DNA of 64,000 bases, taken from positions 10,111,501 to 10,175,500 of the forward strand of contig JAYKKI010000052.1 of NCBI GenBank assembly GCA_039881145.1, written 5' to 3'. The number at the start of each line of letters is the position of its first letter. The stretch's first letter is position 1. Below the pieces are notes generated by a model, which was given only the letters and a program-made list of their open reading frames with translations, made no database searches and was not told the DNA's origin. A program made the translations under genes and the position numbers. Shown here in pieces: positions 42,885 to 54,023 of this stretch. The stretch comes from Druceiella hillmani (Eukaryota > Arthropoda > Insecta > Lepidoptera > Hepialidae).

Positions 42885-45576
42885 TACACAAGTCACTAAA
42901 TAGAAGTTCAGGACTTGTTTATCACTTAGATATCAGCGATTGATATTAAGCTACTCACGATTAATTTAATTAAGAAGAAAAAACGATTGAAAAATATTTT
43001 CGCTAGAGAAAAGTGGTTATTAAATTTCAAAATTATTTTCAAACAATTTTCTACTTATGTCTCTTTCTACGTTGGCTCTTATTTTATTTTATGTTCACTA
43101 TATGATAATTTGTGTTCATATTTTTACTTACATTAAGTGTTAAGTGAAAATTAAAAGGCGCATAAGAGGAAAAACTTATAACAAAATATTTTGTCGTAAA
43201 AACGTAATTTGTATACGAACAAATTCGATTTCGAATGTCGATTTTTTATACAATATATTGCGTGCAACCTCGTAATCCAAAATAAGTTTCAGTGTAAGTT
43301 TTCTTTCGATTCAATTAAGGAGAAAAATTAAATTCGCTTTTGTTAAGCGCTTTTTCCCTTCATGATTTTTCAGTACTGAATGTGGTTAATGATATTAAAT
43401 TTGAGAACATCAATGCAGTAATTGTTCTAGTAACTATTACTTTATCAAATGTACTAGAGTAGTTACCTCTTCCATCACCTAATTTAATGAAAGATAATCT
43501 CTTTAAATAAACAGAAATTGAGTAAAATGTCTAAATTGTTCCAGTCTCTGTTTGTAGTTAAAAGTCTTAATCGTTTTAAGTTCAGACGAAGTTCATTGTC
43601 CGCACCGCACTTAATTAACTTTAAGTGTGAAATTTAACTTTAAGTGGGAACTTAGTCTTCTCGGGGGTGCCGAAAAGAATTGTCCTTTTGTAGTAATGAT
43701 TGCGCCAGAAAGAATTTTGTCAAAAAGTTTTTATCGACCTATTAAAGTTAAGTTTGATAAAAAAAATATATTGTTGGTTTCAAAAAATAGAGGCGAATAA
43801 ATGCGATTTAGCTTATCTTATTTTGATTTGTTTTTTTTCTTATCAATGAATGCAGTTTCAAAATTATTAATTCGCAAGTTTGAGAGTAATTTTCGGTAGT
43901 CAAATTGGTCACCACTACGTATGGTATTAAATGATAGCTAGTAAATTGTAAATCTAAAAATTTTACTTTAATTTTTGTAACAAAAACGCTCAGAAATGAA
44001 ATGTTCAATAAAGCAAGTTAAAAATTATTTTTCCACTTTTCAATCTTTTAGAGTGATATCAAAAGAGGAGAGGCGGGCATTTTGCTACTTTTTCCGCGTA
44101 CAGAAATAGAAAAAAACTCTCATTTTTAAAAATAAATTCAATAAAAGAAACTAAAAATTTAAAAAAAGTAGTTAGCAATTTTGTAGCATTACTATTTCAC
44201 TCATGAGTTAATCGGTGTCCAAACATAAAAGAAACAGAAAAAAACTTAAGTACGTTAAAGTTAAGATTTTCTGTATTTTTTTCGTAAGTTTGCGTGGTAT
44301 ATTTTCTGAGATATTTTGAAAAATATGCAGATAAATTTGTTCCTCTCTCATATTTCTAAAACTAATCAACTTAAAATTATGAAAATAGAGAGCTTTTTTG
44401 AAGTCCATGCAGAGATTGTAGGAAAAGCATAGCGTTTATCTTGGATTTTATAATTTTTTAAATATGCATAATGTTTTATATCTGCAAAATATATGGTAGG
44501 CAATATATACGTTGTAAAAATTAGTATTTGTAAATAGTTTAATAGACACCCTTAAATGTTTACACATTTAGGTATTAACCTAAATGTGTGTGTGTGCCCT
44601 TGTAGGGCGAGTTCTACACATGCTTAAAATAATTTTGTGTTAGGTCCCTTTTAAATAAATATTTATTCAAATTCTGTATTTGTTACTCGTCGTTCTTATT
44701 ACGAATTCGATTATACTAATTTTCGACATAACCTTCGACAGCAAATAGTCCAGATAATAGTGTTTCTGTTATATTTGAAATAGGGTGGATCGTCTGCTTC
44801 AGACTCAACCGCTATATATAATTAAACCTTAAACGGCGGTAGAAATTCAAAATCAGTTTTAGGTTGATTTGAATTGTCACTTTAAGGTCACATTGAATTA
44901 GGAACTTCATGAAGCAATTTCTTGGTCTATCCTTATTCAGCTTTTGTGACATTGCGACATGCAGTCAACGGTAAATCGTGACGTGATCATAGTAAGTCTA
45001 CACTTTTTAGTGTTCCGTGATCAAACATGGAGCGCTTATAATTTCGTCATTCCGTGCGTGTGTCCGTCTGTCTGTCACATTCTCGTAGTTTCTACACTTT
45101 TAGAACTACTTGTGTGAAATTTTCAAGAGTGTGCTTCAGGTATAGTGTGCAGCAAAAGAAATTTTCCCATTTTTAAGATAGAGATTATTCAGATATTTTT
45201 TAGATTTACCTGCGGTAAATAATAAACGAGAAACATTCATTTTGTAGAGTAATGTTAGAAAGATTTATGACCCATTTATCAAATATTAAGCTTCATAGTC
45301 GTTTGCAGTGCGCTCCATTCCTCTTAAATTTTCAAAAAAGACTATGTAAAAATCTGGAAAAAATTTATTAGCTTTAACTTCGTGGAAATAATGCAGACAG
45401 ACATTACTAGACGACTGATCATGCTAGAGTATTTGAGGTAAATTAATATGAATTGTTAAAATATATTTTACAATATTTAATCGAATCGCAATAGCACATC
45501 AAACTGTCGGGTTATTCAAACCCATATTCAGATATCGTAGACCTTGACATGTACCTATAAGCACATAATAAGAATT

Positions 45577-45582
<6 letters not shown>
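42882..45582. other. AT-rich stretch; dispersed-repeat pieces only
   Basis: Near 44340-44410 the AACTAATCAACTTAAAATTA block is related to 29726 and 61930. Near 45055-45080 a GTCCGTCTGTCTGTCAC tract occurs. Frames of 66 codons (43808-44008 and 44208-44408) are not recognised. Confidence 0.45.
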
Positions 45583-45615
<33 letters not shown>

Positions 45616-45625
45616 TATATAATTT
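45583..45625. repeat. (TA)n microsatellite
   Basis: About 15 TA units, then AAATATATATAA. Confidence 0.95.
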
Positions 45626-46212
45626 GAGATTTTGTGAAATGACTAAAAACTCTAATCTATGCATGGCGCTTGACCGATTTCCTTACTTTGTTGTGTCGCA
45701 TCTAAATAGCTCTGTTTTTCTTATAAATGGACAAGGGGTAACTTTTTGCTTAGCGGTTTATAAATAATGCGAACACAAATAAATAAACAAAATACGCCGC
45801 TAAAGCATCCGAGAATACTTAATAGCACGTATTTTTCTTCAAGCTCAAAAAAATTTGTTCCAGTTTTTAGTATATTTTCCTAAGTAATTATAGTTTTCCT
45901 ATGTATAGGCGAAAATTTCCACGGTTTTAGAAAATTATTTAACAAATAAAATAAAATAATTTACACTTTCCAGTTTTTTAAATCAGCGCGTATTGTTTGA
46001 CATCGCGCTTGCAGGATTTTAAAAACTTTGTTCTTTACTCTTTATGTCTTCAAAATATTGTTAAACTAATTTTTGAAGTTATGCTTCTTTAGGCGCGTTA
46101 TGAAAAAAATGATGAGAGTGAAATTTTAAGATTCGTCACACAAAAGTTACAGTATGAAGTTGCAGTTATTGAGACTATATACTAATACCAATATTTTGTA
46201 CGAATGTCGTTT
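45626..46212. other. AT-rich upstream flank of the tRNA gene
   Basis: No feature was recognised apart from AT-rich sequence that could include upstream polymerase III signals. Confidence 0.4.
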
Positions 46213-46285
46213 GGGGGCGTAGCTCAGATGGCAGAGCGCTCACTTAGCATGTGAGAGGTACCGAGATCGATACCCGGCGCCTCCA
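46213..46285 (+). tRNA. tRNA-Ala, anticodon AGC
   Basis: A 73-base cloverleaf without intron or encoded CCA. The acceptor stem GGGGGCG/CGCCTCC has one G-T pair and discriminator A. D-arm GCTC/GAGC and anticodon stem CTCAC/GTGAG are fully paired. The loop TTAGCAT carries AGC at 46246-46248, read as IGC after A34 deamination, decoding alanine GCU, GCC and GCA. The G-U typical of alanyl-tRNA synthetase recognition is at 3-70 here. The A box TAGCTCAGATGG is excellent. The B box/T-arm (ATCGATACC) is Ala-type, but the T stem has one A-C mismatch at its fourth pair (CCGAG/CCCGG). It lies alone, not in a cluster. The gene looks functional or only recently damaged. Confidence 0.88.
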
Positions 46286-46292
46286 AGACAAG

Positions 46293-46298
46293 TTTTTT
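46293..46298 (+). terminator. RNA polymerase III terminator (T6)
   Basis: A run of six T begins eight bases after the tRNA discriminator base, the normal position for polymerase III termination. A second run, T5, follows at 46301. Confidence 0.85.
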
Positions 46299-46589
46299 AT
46301 TTTTAGATTCTGCATATAATTTGTCTTTCGAATAATTTACAAATGTTTGATGTCATTAATTGTGATTCTTTATTTACTCATAAAACGATAGCTTTTATAT
46401 TTTATATTTAAACCAAATGTTAAATTTTCCATGTCCAAAGGTTTAGACCCAAGTATTATGACAGACATAACACAAAATATTAGTTTCACAAATATTCTGT
46501 TTCCTTCTTAAAAAAAAACTCTAAAAATTTCACTACATGTGACATAAACAAACAAAATCGAGTAATTATGCACAAAAGGGACTAAACAC

Positions 46590-46960
46590 GGCTTGTGCAG
46601 TTTAACCGTCACCATCACAGTCAGTTTACATCCGGCACGTATGCGTATAGACGATTGGTCACTGCGGACTGGGCCGTCGCTATTCACAGCGACCGGAACC
46701 GTAAATGATCTCAATAAATTCAACGTAGAGCGTGAACCGGATATCATCAAGCAAGTAGCAATCTCGCGAGTCGTTCATCAATAGCGCTTCGGTTGCCTGA
46801 TGCGGCGCCCCACGCCTCGTGTGAACTGGACTTAATTACCGTCGTTTTTGTCGGCAGTGGCTCGTTACCAAATGACGGAATAATTGTTTAGAACCATCTC
46901 AAGCTCGCCAACTCACTCGAGCGTTCCGTCTAGTCCGCCTAAACGAGGCTTAGCCCCAAG
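46590..46960. other. CpG-richer block, possible promoter or exon
   Basis: It is markedly richer in GC and CG than its flanks, with ATTGG at 46652, CGGCGCC at 46803 and CTCGCCAACTCACTCGAGCG near 46904. Overlapping frames on both strands (46508-46750 minus, 46593-46784 plus) match nothing known. A weak donor-like AAAG|GTATTT occurs at 47039. It may be an unassigned promoter and first exon. Confidence 0.3.
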
Positions 46961-47504
46961 TTTTTAGATACATTCCTGTCGTGAAATATAACGGTGGGCT
47001 TTAAGAGAATTTTAAGATTAGATTTCGATTCTGGAAAGGTATTTTCTGCCAAATTTATTTGAATCTAAGTTGCTTATGACTGTATATCATTCACGATATA
47101 CTGTTAAGCTCAAGAGACAGGCGGAATTGTGAAAGCCAATTTTAAAAACTTTGAAGAGAAATATTCAGAAGAAACTCTTGTATGTTGTTTGATGGTATAC
47201 ATTTCATCAATATCCGTGCAGTATACATCGCGTGCTGAAGAATAAATTATCACACAGACGGATAAAAATTCTAAGAACAGATTTTCTGTCTTCCATTATC
47301 ATTCTATACGCTAAATCAATCACTCCTTTTAAGATATTTTCCATATACAAAGTTCATTCTGTTACAATTTTATTATATGTATAGATTTTTAAGTTAAGAA
47401 TTTGATATTGAATATATTTGGCGTTAATTTTGTAGAAATTCATTATTCGCAATTAAATGAAACTACGTGATGTAGTATTATTTCTACTATCTTTAATTTC
47501 TTTA

Positions 47505-47545
47505 CCACGACCTAGGTTTCGTTGTATTACAACATCTTCAGGTTG
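47505..47545 (-). ncRNA. Hammerhead ribozyme motif, stem I mismatch
   Basis: The core (CUGAAGA, 47541-47535; GAAA), stem II, stem III and the GUC cleavage triplet are intact. Stem I is CAAC/GUGG, with one A-G mismatch. Confidence 0.7.
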
Positions 47546-47575
47546 CCAAGTTGCTTTTTGACCAAAGTATTTTGC

Positions 47576-47616
47576 CCACCTGAAGATTTTGTAATACAAC
47601 GAAACCTAGGTCGTGG
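47576..47616 (+). ncRNA. Hammerhead ribozyme motif, stem II shortened
   Basis: Stem I CCAC/GTGG, CTGAAGA (47580-47586), GAAA, stem III and GTC are intact. A G-to-T change removes the base pair of stem II next to the core. Confidence 0.7.
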
Positions 47617-47685
47617 TAAAGAAATTAAAGATAGTAGAAATAATACTACATCACGTAGTTTCATTTAATTGCGAAGTTAAGAATT

Positions 47686-48238
47686 GTTAATAAAAAAATT
47701 ATTAAAATCTAACGAAGTAAATAATACTTTTCTAGAAACTATTACAAAAAAAGTCAATATCCATAACTTTTTTAATGTATAGTTATTGCCTTTATTAATT
47801 AAAAATAAACTGTTAACTGACATTGAAATTCATTCTGTGTTGTCAAAATTAATGACTTTTTCGCTCTTGACGAGTTTTACGTGTCTTTTTTCGATGTTTC
47901 ATTGTTTAGTATGTTATGGAGTATACAAATACATATAATATACACTTTGTTGATTGATCTTGCTGGTACATAAAGTTCCGTAGAAATAGCATTTATTGTT
48001 ATGAAAAATACCCTAACAACTGCTAGATGGATTTAAACGAATACTTTATTTTTAAATTTTTCAGTCTGAAAAAATTTTAGTAATTCTACTAATATTATGA
48101 ATTAATAAATTCTTTTAATCAATTCTATGAAAAAAAAACAATTGGGAATCGAACAAATATAAAGTTGTAAAAAAAGGCCTCGACGTTTACATGTAAATAA
48201 ATAAGGTCATCCTTAATAGTTTTTCTTAAAATGGCGCT
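47686..48238. other. AT-rich stretch without a recognisable gene
   Basis: No feature was seen. Confidence 0.45.
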
Positions 48239-49125
48239 AATCATACAAATATGGTACTTAAAATATGGTTCTCGCCGAAAATAGTGATACGAATATGGCA
48301 CTAGTGATATGAATATGGTATTTGCCGGAAAAAGTAATACGTATATGGCTTGTGATGCGAATGTGGTTTTCGACGAAAACAGTGATGGGAATATGGTACT
48401 AGTGATATGAACATGGTATTTTCTGAAAATAGAGATACGGATATGGTGTTAGTGATATGAATATAGTACTTGCCGAAGATGGTGATACGAATATAACTAG
48501 TATACGAATATGGTTGTGGCCGAAACTAGTGGTACGAATATGGTGCTAATGATATGAACATGGTATTTGTCGAAAAAAAGTGATACGAAAATGGCTAATG
48601 ATACGAATATGGTTTTTGCCGAAAATGGTAGACGTATATAACGCTAGTGATAAAAATATGGTATTGCCGAAAATAGTGATATGGATATGGCTAGTAATAA
48701 AAGTATGGTTCTTGCCGAAAGTAGCGATACGAACATAGCTCTAGTAATGTGAATATGATATTTGCCGAAAATGATGATAAAAATATGGCGTTATTGGTAA
48801 GAATATAGTACTTGCTGAAAATAGTGATACGAATATGGCGCTAGTGAGACAAATATGACAATGGCCAGAAATAGTGATATGAATATGATTAGTGATACGA
48901 ATATGGCGCTAGTGTTACAAAATATGGTACTTGCCGAAAATAGTGATACTAATATGACACTGGCCGAAAATAGTGATACGAATATGACTACTGATACGAA
49001 TATAGTTCTTGTTGAAAATAGTGATATGAATATGGCGCTAGTGATATGAACATGTTATTTGCCGAAAATAGTGATACGAATATGGCATTAGTGATACGAA
49101 CATGATACTTGCCGAAATAGTTTGC
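48239..49125. repeat. Long diverged minisatellite (about 50 bp unit, about 17 copies)
   Basis: The array alternates GCCGAAAATAGTGATACGAA, TATGG, GCTAGTGATA(T/C)GAA and TATGGTATTT. Subunits of about 20-25 bp built on GATACGAATATGG are combined irregularly. A 64-codon frame (48855-49049) with N-S-D-T-N-M repeats arises because the local spacing is a multiple of three; it has no other coding evidence. Confidence 0.9.
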
Positions 49126-49734
49126 TGCGGCTTAGAAATTAGGGATATTGAAATAAAAGGTCAGGGGAAAATTGGATTTATAGGTTCTGTTTCCATATAA
49201 CATTAACGCAATCTCTAACTTAAGTTTGGAAAATACGGGAGTATAACAAGCAATGATTGTTGTAGACTATCTGCAATAGCGTCAAGCATGAAGTATTGGG
49301 CGTTTTTGGAATTGTTTCCTGTATTTATTAAAGCTTAGGAAGGAATCTAATCTAAGTAGATTTGATGTCTGAAAGTTGAGAAATTATGAAAAACCTTCCA
49401 ACCTACTAATGATTACGACGTTATAGATCATTGACTTTCACTAAAGATGAAAAAGTCCACGTGAACGAAGTTGCGTATAAAAAGTTAGTAATTAGAACGC
49501 CATGACAAAAATTTTAACTTTTTTTAAAATTTTTTATGTAAATTATCAATATATTAACGGAGTCCGTAAATTTTTTCTGCGACAAAATCTTTATACCATA
49601 ATTGTAACTCCAACGTAATATTGCATACATTCAATTTCTTTTTCGTAATCATTTTTGGCAATGATATTCACCCAAAAGGTAAATTTGCGACGGTAATATG
49701 ATCTAATCCGTATCCAATAACACTAATAATCTTG
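49126..49734. other. No gene recognised
   Basis: AT-rich sequence of ordinary complexity. Confidence 0.4.
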
Positions 49735-50130
49735 TACAGACATTATCTTTCTATTTAGAAATCAAATCATTTAAGAATCTTTCATTTCCATACATCATCA
49801 ATATTTTGTACCATGTTCCATCTAATATTCCATTCTCAACTGTTGTAGACATTATATTTTTATGCAGAGATTACATCACTTATTTTTATGTTTCGTGAAT
49901 ACTTGTTCCACGTTCTATTTAATTTTCCATTTTGTTTCCGTACGAAGATTAGATCGCTTTTTTTTCTATTCCATATGTCGTCAATACTTTGTTCCATGTT
50001 CCATCTAATGTTCCATTCGTATCTGATGAACACATTATTTTTTATGCAGATATCTTATCACTTAGCTTTCTGTTTCTCATTGTCAATATTTTGTCATGTG
50101 CTCCGTTTTTCTTTTAATATTTTATTCACA
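49735..50130. repeat. Diverged tandem repeat, about 90-99 bp unit, four copies
   Basis: TTTTGTACCATGTTCCATCT and variants recur near 49806, 49900, 49990 and 50089, each preceded by a TTTTTATGCAGA and CAT(C/G)(A/G)TCAATA block. The 82-codon Phe/Met-rich frame at 49888-50136 is a by-product. Confidence 0.8.
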
Positions 50131-50460
50131 TCGTGAATAAAATTCATATATTTTACATATTTACATTTCATCATAAGAAAAATATTTTAGTAATAATCAT
50201 GTTTTATTGAGGCAGATAAAAGACGAGAGAAACAAAAATTGCTATCAATATTTTTTCGCAATTTTATTTACACATGTGTCGAATAAATAACAGTCTTCAG
50301 TCTTCAGTCAGTTTCTTCTTATCTTTTTATACCAATTTCTACCTAAGCATTGTAAACTATAGGAAGTACCTTCCATAATGCATCACAATGTGGTAAAGCA
50401 ATAGAATATTCTAGGTTAAAATATAAAACAACTCTGCTTCTTCACTTAAGCTTGCTACCA
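50131..50460. other. No gene recognised
   Basis: AT-rich, with a short CAGTCTTCAGTCTTCAGTC triplication at 50291-50311. Confidence 0.4.
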
Positions 50461-51070
50461 TCATCTAGTGGCCGAAAGAATAACAGTAGACTACCGACGG
50501 TTGTCAGTCACCGTGACGAGATACGCCGTGAATCTGAGATCAACGCCAGTAATTACGTTGGTTAACAATAGCCAAACAAAACTTTATTATAATCGAGTCA
50601 CTAAAAAAAGAAAAACTTGTACGTACTAAAACTACGTACCTACTCTTATTAATATGGAACCATTATTCACTAACCCACCCACATTTGCTTATAAAATGAT
50701 TTATAATGTCCGTTTCAGTTGACGGCCTGTACGTCACGTAGATTATATTTTCCACGGTTTATGCTACTCGACGTCAAAGTGTGACTATCGCTTTACTTTT
50801 GATAATTAACGAATGGACCTCCGGCAGCTGTTTGCCACTGAGACGAGATACACTGCGGATATCGTATCAGAATCGGCAACGGTAATTACGTACATTACTT
50901 AACAATGGCCAAACGCAACATTGTGATAATGGAGATGCCAAAAAAACATAAAAGTCAGCTCGCGTGGGCGACCAGCCGCGGCTGCGTCACATGTTTGCAT
51001 GCGACTAATGAACGCGGCGGAGCCGGCTTATTGAACCTGCTTTTTTGCTGCATCGTCAGGTTGCCAGTGA
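50461..51070. promoter_or_regulatory. CpG-richer block containing a diverged internal duplication
   Basis: 50940-51070 is strongly GC-rich (GACCAGCCGCGGCTGCGTCA and AACGCGGCGGAGCCGG) and includes an octamer-like ATGTTTGCATGCG. Upstream, 50496-50581 and 50820-50916 are diverged copies sharing GACGAGATAC, GTAATTACGT and ACAAT(A/G)GCCAAAC in order. Overlapping frames on both strands match nothing known. This could be an insect promoter region; strand is unknown. Confidence 0.35.
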
Positions 51071-51266
51071 AACAAATTACTAATGTGGGGAAATACTCGA
51101 AATGAAACTACACAAAAAGACAGGAAATGAGTATCCGGTGTGAGCGTCGACCTTGTAAACGCTGGAAAACGTGAGGTATTTCGCAAAATTGCCTTTACTT
51201 GTCTTTTGGCAAGTATATGCCATGGCTCGTGATTGTGCAATATTTTCGGTAAACTTAGATCAAAAA

Positions 51267-51421
51267 TCATAGTTTTCCTAACCTTTTTCAATAATCTGAG
51301 TCTCAAATGACTAAAGTGATTATTGCAACTTGTGCGGGTTTTGAACTAGTTTCGCCTATAAATTGCAGCCACAATTTCTTTTTGACGAATTTTAGTAATC
51401 AATTATAGTTTATATTTTCAG
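51267..51421. repeat. 155-bp direct repeat, left copy
   Basis: It starts TAGTTTTCCTAACC and contains CTGAGTCTCAAATGACTAAA and TTGCAGCCACAATTTC. It is nearly identical to 51727-51880. Confidence 0.93.
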
Positions 51422-51720
51422 ATTTCCCGTAGAACATTTATATTTTCAAAATCAGATTTTATATTTTCAAATTCAGATTTTATATTTTCCCGTAGAACAT
51501 TTATATTTTCAAATTCAGATTTCATATTTTCCCGTAGAACATTTATATTTTCAAATTCAGATTCCCCGTAGAACATTTATATTTTCAAAAATCATTTATG
51601 TTTTCAAAATTCAGATTCCCCGTAGAACATTTATATTTTCAAAAATCAGATTTTATATTTTCCCGTAGAACATTTATATTTTCAAATTCAGATTTCCCGT
51701 AGAACATTTATATTTTCAAA
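51422..51720. repeat. Minisatellite between the direct repeats, CCCGTAGAACATTTATATTT units
   Basis: About seven units of 35-55 bp made of CCCGTAGAACATTTATATTT plus TCAAATTCAGATTTTATA variants. Confidence 0.92.
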
Positions 51721-51726
51721 AATCGT

Positions 51727-51880
51727 AGTTTTCCTAACCTTTTTCAATAATCTGAGTCTCAAATGACTAAAGTGATTATTGCAACTTGTGCGGGTTTTGA
51801 ACTAGTTTCGGTTATAAATTGCAGCCACAATTTCTTTTTGACGAATTTTAGTAATCAATTATTGTTTATATTTTCAGCTT
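51727..51880. repeat. 155-bp direct repeat, right copy
   Basis: Differs from the left copy at only a few positions (for example CCTATAAATT versus GTTATAAATT). Beyond it the sequence leaves the repeat at GCTTACATTG. Confidence 0.93.
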
Positions 51881-52230
51881 ACATTGTTTACAAGTTTTAA
51901 GCTAGTCTTGTTATCACTGTAAACAGTATGAAGGGTACAGGAGAAAAACCTGCAATATCACAAAGACAATAAACTGAGAAATTGCTAAATTAATCTTTTG
52001 ATCTTTGAAAAAAGGTGCATTAAAGCTGATAATAAAAGAAAAAAATATTTATTCTGGGTGTGTAGTGCAATAAACCCTTTTATTTCTTTTATATATTATG
52101 TTGACGAAAAAACTGAACAAAGTTAAAAAATACAGGCATGAAGTGCCATGAAATAAAAAATAAAATTAAATAAACATTTTTATTTAATAATTTGTGTTTA
52201 AGCATCATTATATTTTATCCGTGAGATGTA
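51881..52230. other. 3' flank of the transposase-like gene
   Basis: AT-rich. I looked for a terminal inverted repeat matching the other side (54075-54360) and found none convincing. Confidence 0.35.
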
Positions 52231-54023
52231 TTACTTAGCTTTTGTTCCACAAATCTTTGGCAGGGCCTGGATATCCATAAATTTTGCCTTTGAAACTGGA
52301 AGGCTCTCATTATAGGATTGTTCTGGCAGAAAAAACTCTGAGTCACCAATACGAAGAGAGTAATAACACGATTTCAACTTTTTTTAGGTGCCATGAGAAT
52401 AGATGACGTCCAAGAGGAATTCTAATGTTCTCTGTTAAAAATTAATCTTGGATGTTCCTTTTCAACCCTGATTTCTCTTATGGGTCGAGATAAAAATATA
52501 TATGAACATATCTTCTTATACATTGGCGACAGAAAAGTTGTCCATTTTATAATAACTTCAATAAATAGTCAACTTCAATCATAAGAAAGGGATATGGCTT
52601 CTATCTAACAACTTGGATCACTTTTAGCTACATATTTCACAAGATGATTTCTGGTTAATGTAACCCATCGCGGGCCCACACATTTGGATTCTGTCACATT
52701 CCAAATGTGAGTGTCCGCGAATATGATTTTGATCACATCCAAGGATTTTACATTGCGTAAAACATATTGCATAAAACGAAACACAATGTAATTGTTATTC
52801 TGCCTACCGCAGGAATCACAGAATATCACCAGCTCTCGAGTCTTTTTATTAAGTATATTAGATATATGTTGATGAAGAAATTAATATACTTTTCAGATTC
52901 TTTTTTTTGCTATTGGTTCTGGGTAGCAGAAGATATATGATTTGGATGTAGAGAGTTCATGGATGTTAAAAAGATTTAAGGTTAATTGTCTTTTATAATA
53001 AACGTCATTTGTGGTAATGTTCGGCATACTTAATTTTTTTGAAAGGTCATTCCAATAGCTTCTCTTAGAGAGGATGACTGACATTGAATCCTAGTTTCTC
53101 TTTTTCGTTTATAGAAAACATTAGACTTAAATAAATGTAACTTATTCTCAAAACTCTAACTTTTTTATTTCTTTTCAATGTTACATTTTGCGAGGTCAGA
53201 AGCATTCTTCAAATTTACTTTGAGAGCCTTTGTCTTAGCCAGAAATTCATCACAAGTACTGCATGTACTACTTCTTGGATATCCAAAGCCTATGTTAAAA
53301 TGATTTATGAATATAGATGGATATCATAGGTTATGAATATTTTTATGTTATGAAAAGATTTATGAATATATATGGATGCATAGGTTAGTTGATTTTTGTC
53401 TTCGAACATATCATACATTTTTTTGACATTTAACTCCTCTATTAGATATATTTTTGAGCTGTCATGTAAGCTGTAATGAGTTTTACGTCTAGAAAATGAG
53501 CTTATGTGATCCATGACCTTAGATTTAAGCACTAGACTCAGTTTTTTAGGACTGTTGCCATGTTTTCCTTGCATGTTGGTTGGGGTTTTACCTGTTGTGA
53601 GTAACGATTTTTTTATTGTACTTATTCTTTGCCTTGTTATACCATGCATAGCAATAAATGCTGAGGCGCAGACTGGCGTATTTATCTGCTGAGTTTCCTC
53701 TACAAGTCTTGTTTTGTAGGCGTAATTTGCTGTATGTGACTTAGTTTCAGGCTCTTCTTTTCTAGGTCGTCTTCACTTATCAGAATACATAAATAAAGAT
53801 TTTGTTCATCCCTAGATGGCAATAGGTTGAATACTTTCAGAAATCTAGCCCTCTGTTCATCATTAAAAGCTTCAAAATACTTGTATCTCTTGCAATTACA
53901 ATTTAGACCAGTTTCATGACTTTGAAATCTAATCTTTTTATTAACGTCCGACAATCGGCCGTAAAGTTTACGCTTCTTGGTGAGTTGCCTCAGATTAACC
54001 TCGCCTTCTTGTTCTGATGACAT
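52231..54023 (-). pseudogene. Broken transposase-like gene of an insect repeat-encoded family
   Basis: Read on the minus strand from a Met at 54023, collinear pieces of one protein appear. They are a Cys motif C-N-C-K-R-Y-K-Y-F (third Cys replaced by Tyr) and D-E-Q-R-A-R-F-L, then, after a frameshift near 53770, N-Y-A-Y-K-T-R and V-C-A-S-A-F-I-A-M-H-G-I-T. G-K-H-G-N, S-R-R-K-T-H-Y-S-L and Y-L-I-E-E-L-N-V-K-K-M-Y follow. Next come N-I-G-F-G-Y-P-R-S-S-T-C-S-T-C-D-E (about 53240-53310, after a local duplication that adds a stop) and N-V-F-Y-K-R-K-R-E. D-V-Y-Y-K-R-Q-L and F-N-I-H (within 52893-53084), F-C-D-S-C-G-R-Q-N-N-N (within 52605-52829) and a final L-P-V-S-K-A-K-F-M-D-I-Q to the stop at 52231 complete it. 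This order matches a widespread insect protein family whose D-x-C-G-x-Q-N-x-N and zinc-knuckle motifs suggest a DDE-type transposase. I cannot assign the superfamily. At least two frameshifts and several stops make it dead. Confidence 0.8.

Larger units (their letters stand above)
47403..47673 (-). mobile_element. Hammerhead palindromic element, copy 5 (full length, 271 bp)
   Basis: Inserted in the opposite orientation to copies 2-4: its 3' end, TGAATATATTTGGCGTTAAT, is on the left. The two arms (about 110 bp) are inverted copies separated by a centre of about 35 bp. The 12-bp direct repeat AAGTTAAGAATT flanks it (47391-47402 and 47674-47685). Both arms have hammerhead cores. Confidence 0.92.

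Noticed and set aside
46508..46784. Opposed frames of 80 and 63 codons in a CpG-richer block
   Set aside because: GC-richer DNA opens frames on both strands. No domain or homologue recognised; kept only as a possible promoter block.
48239..49125. Regularly spaced short repeats resembling a CRISPR array
   Set aside because: Spacers are themselves related repeats, units vary in length, there are no cas genes, and the DNA is eukaryotic.
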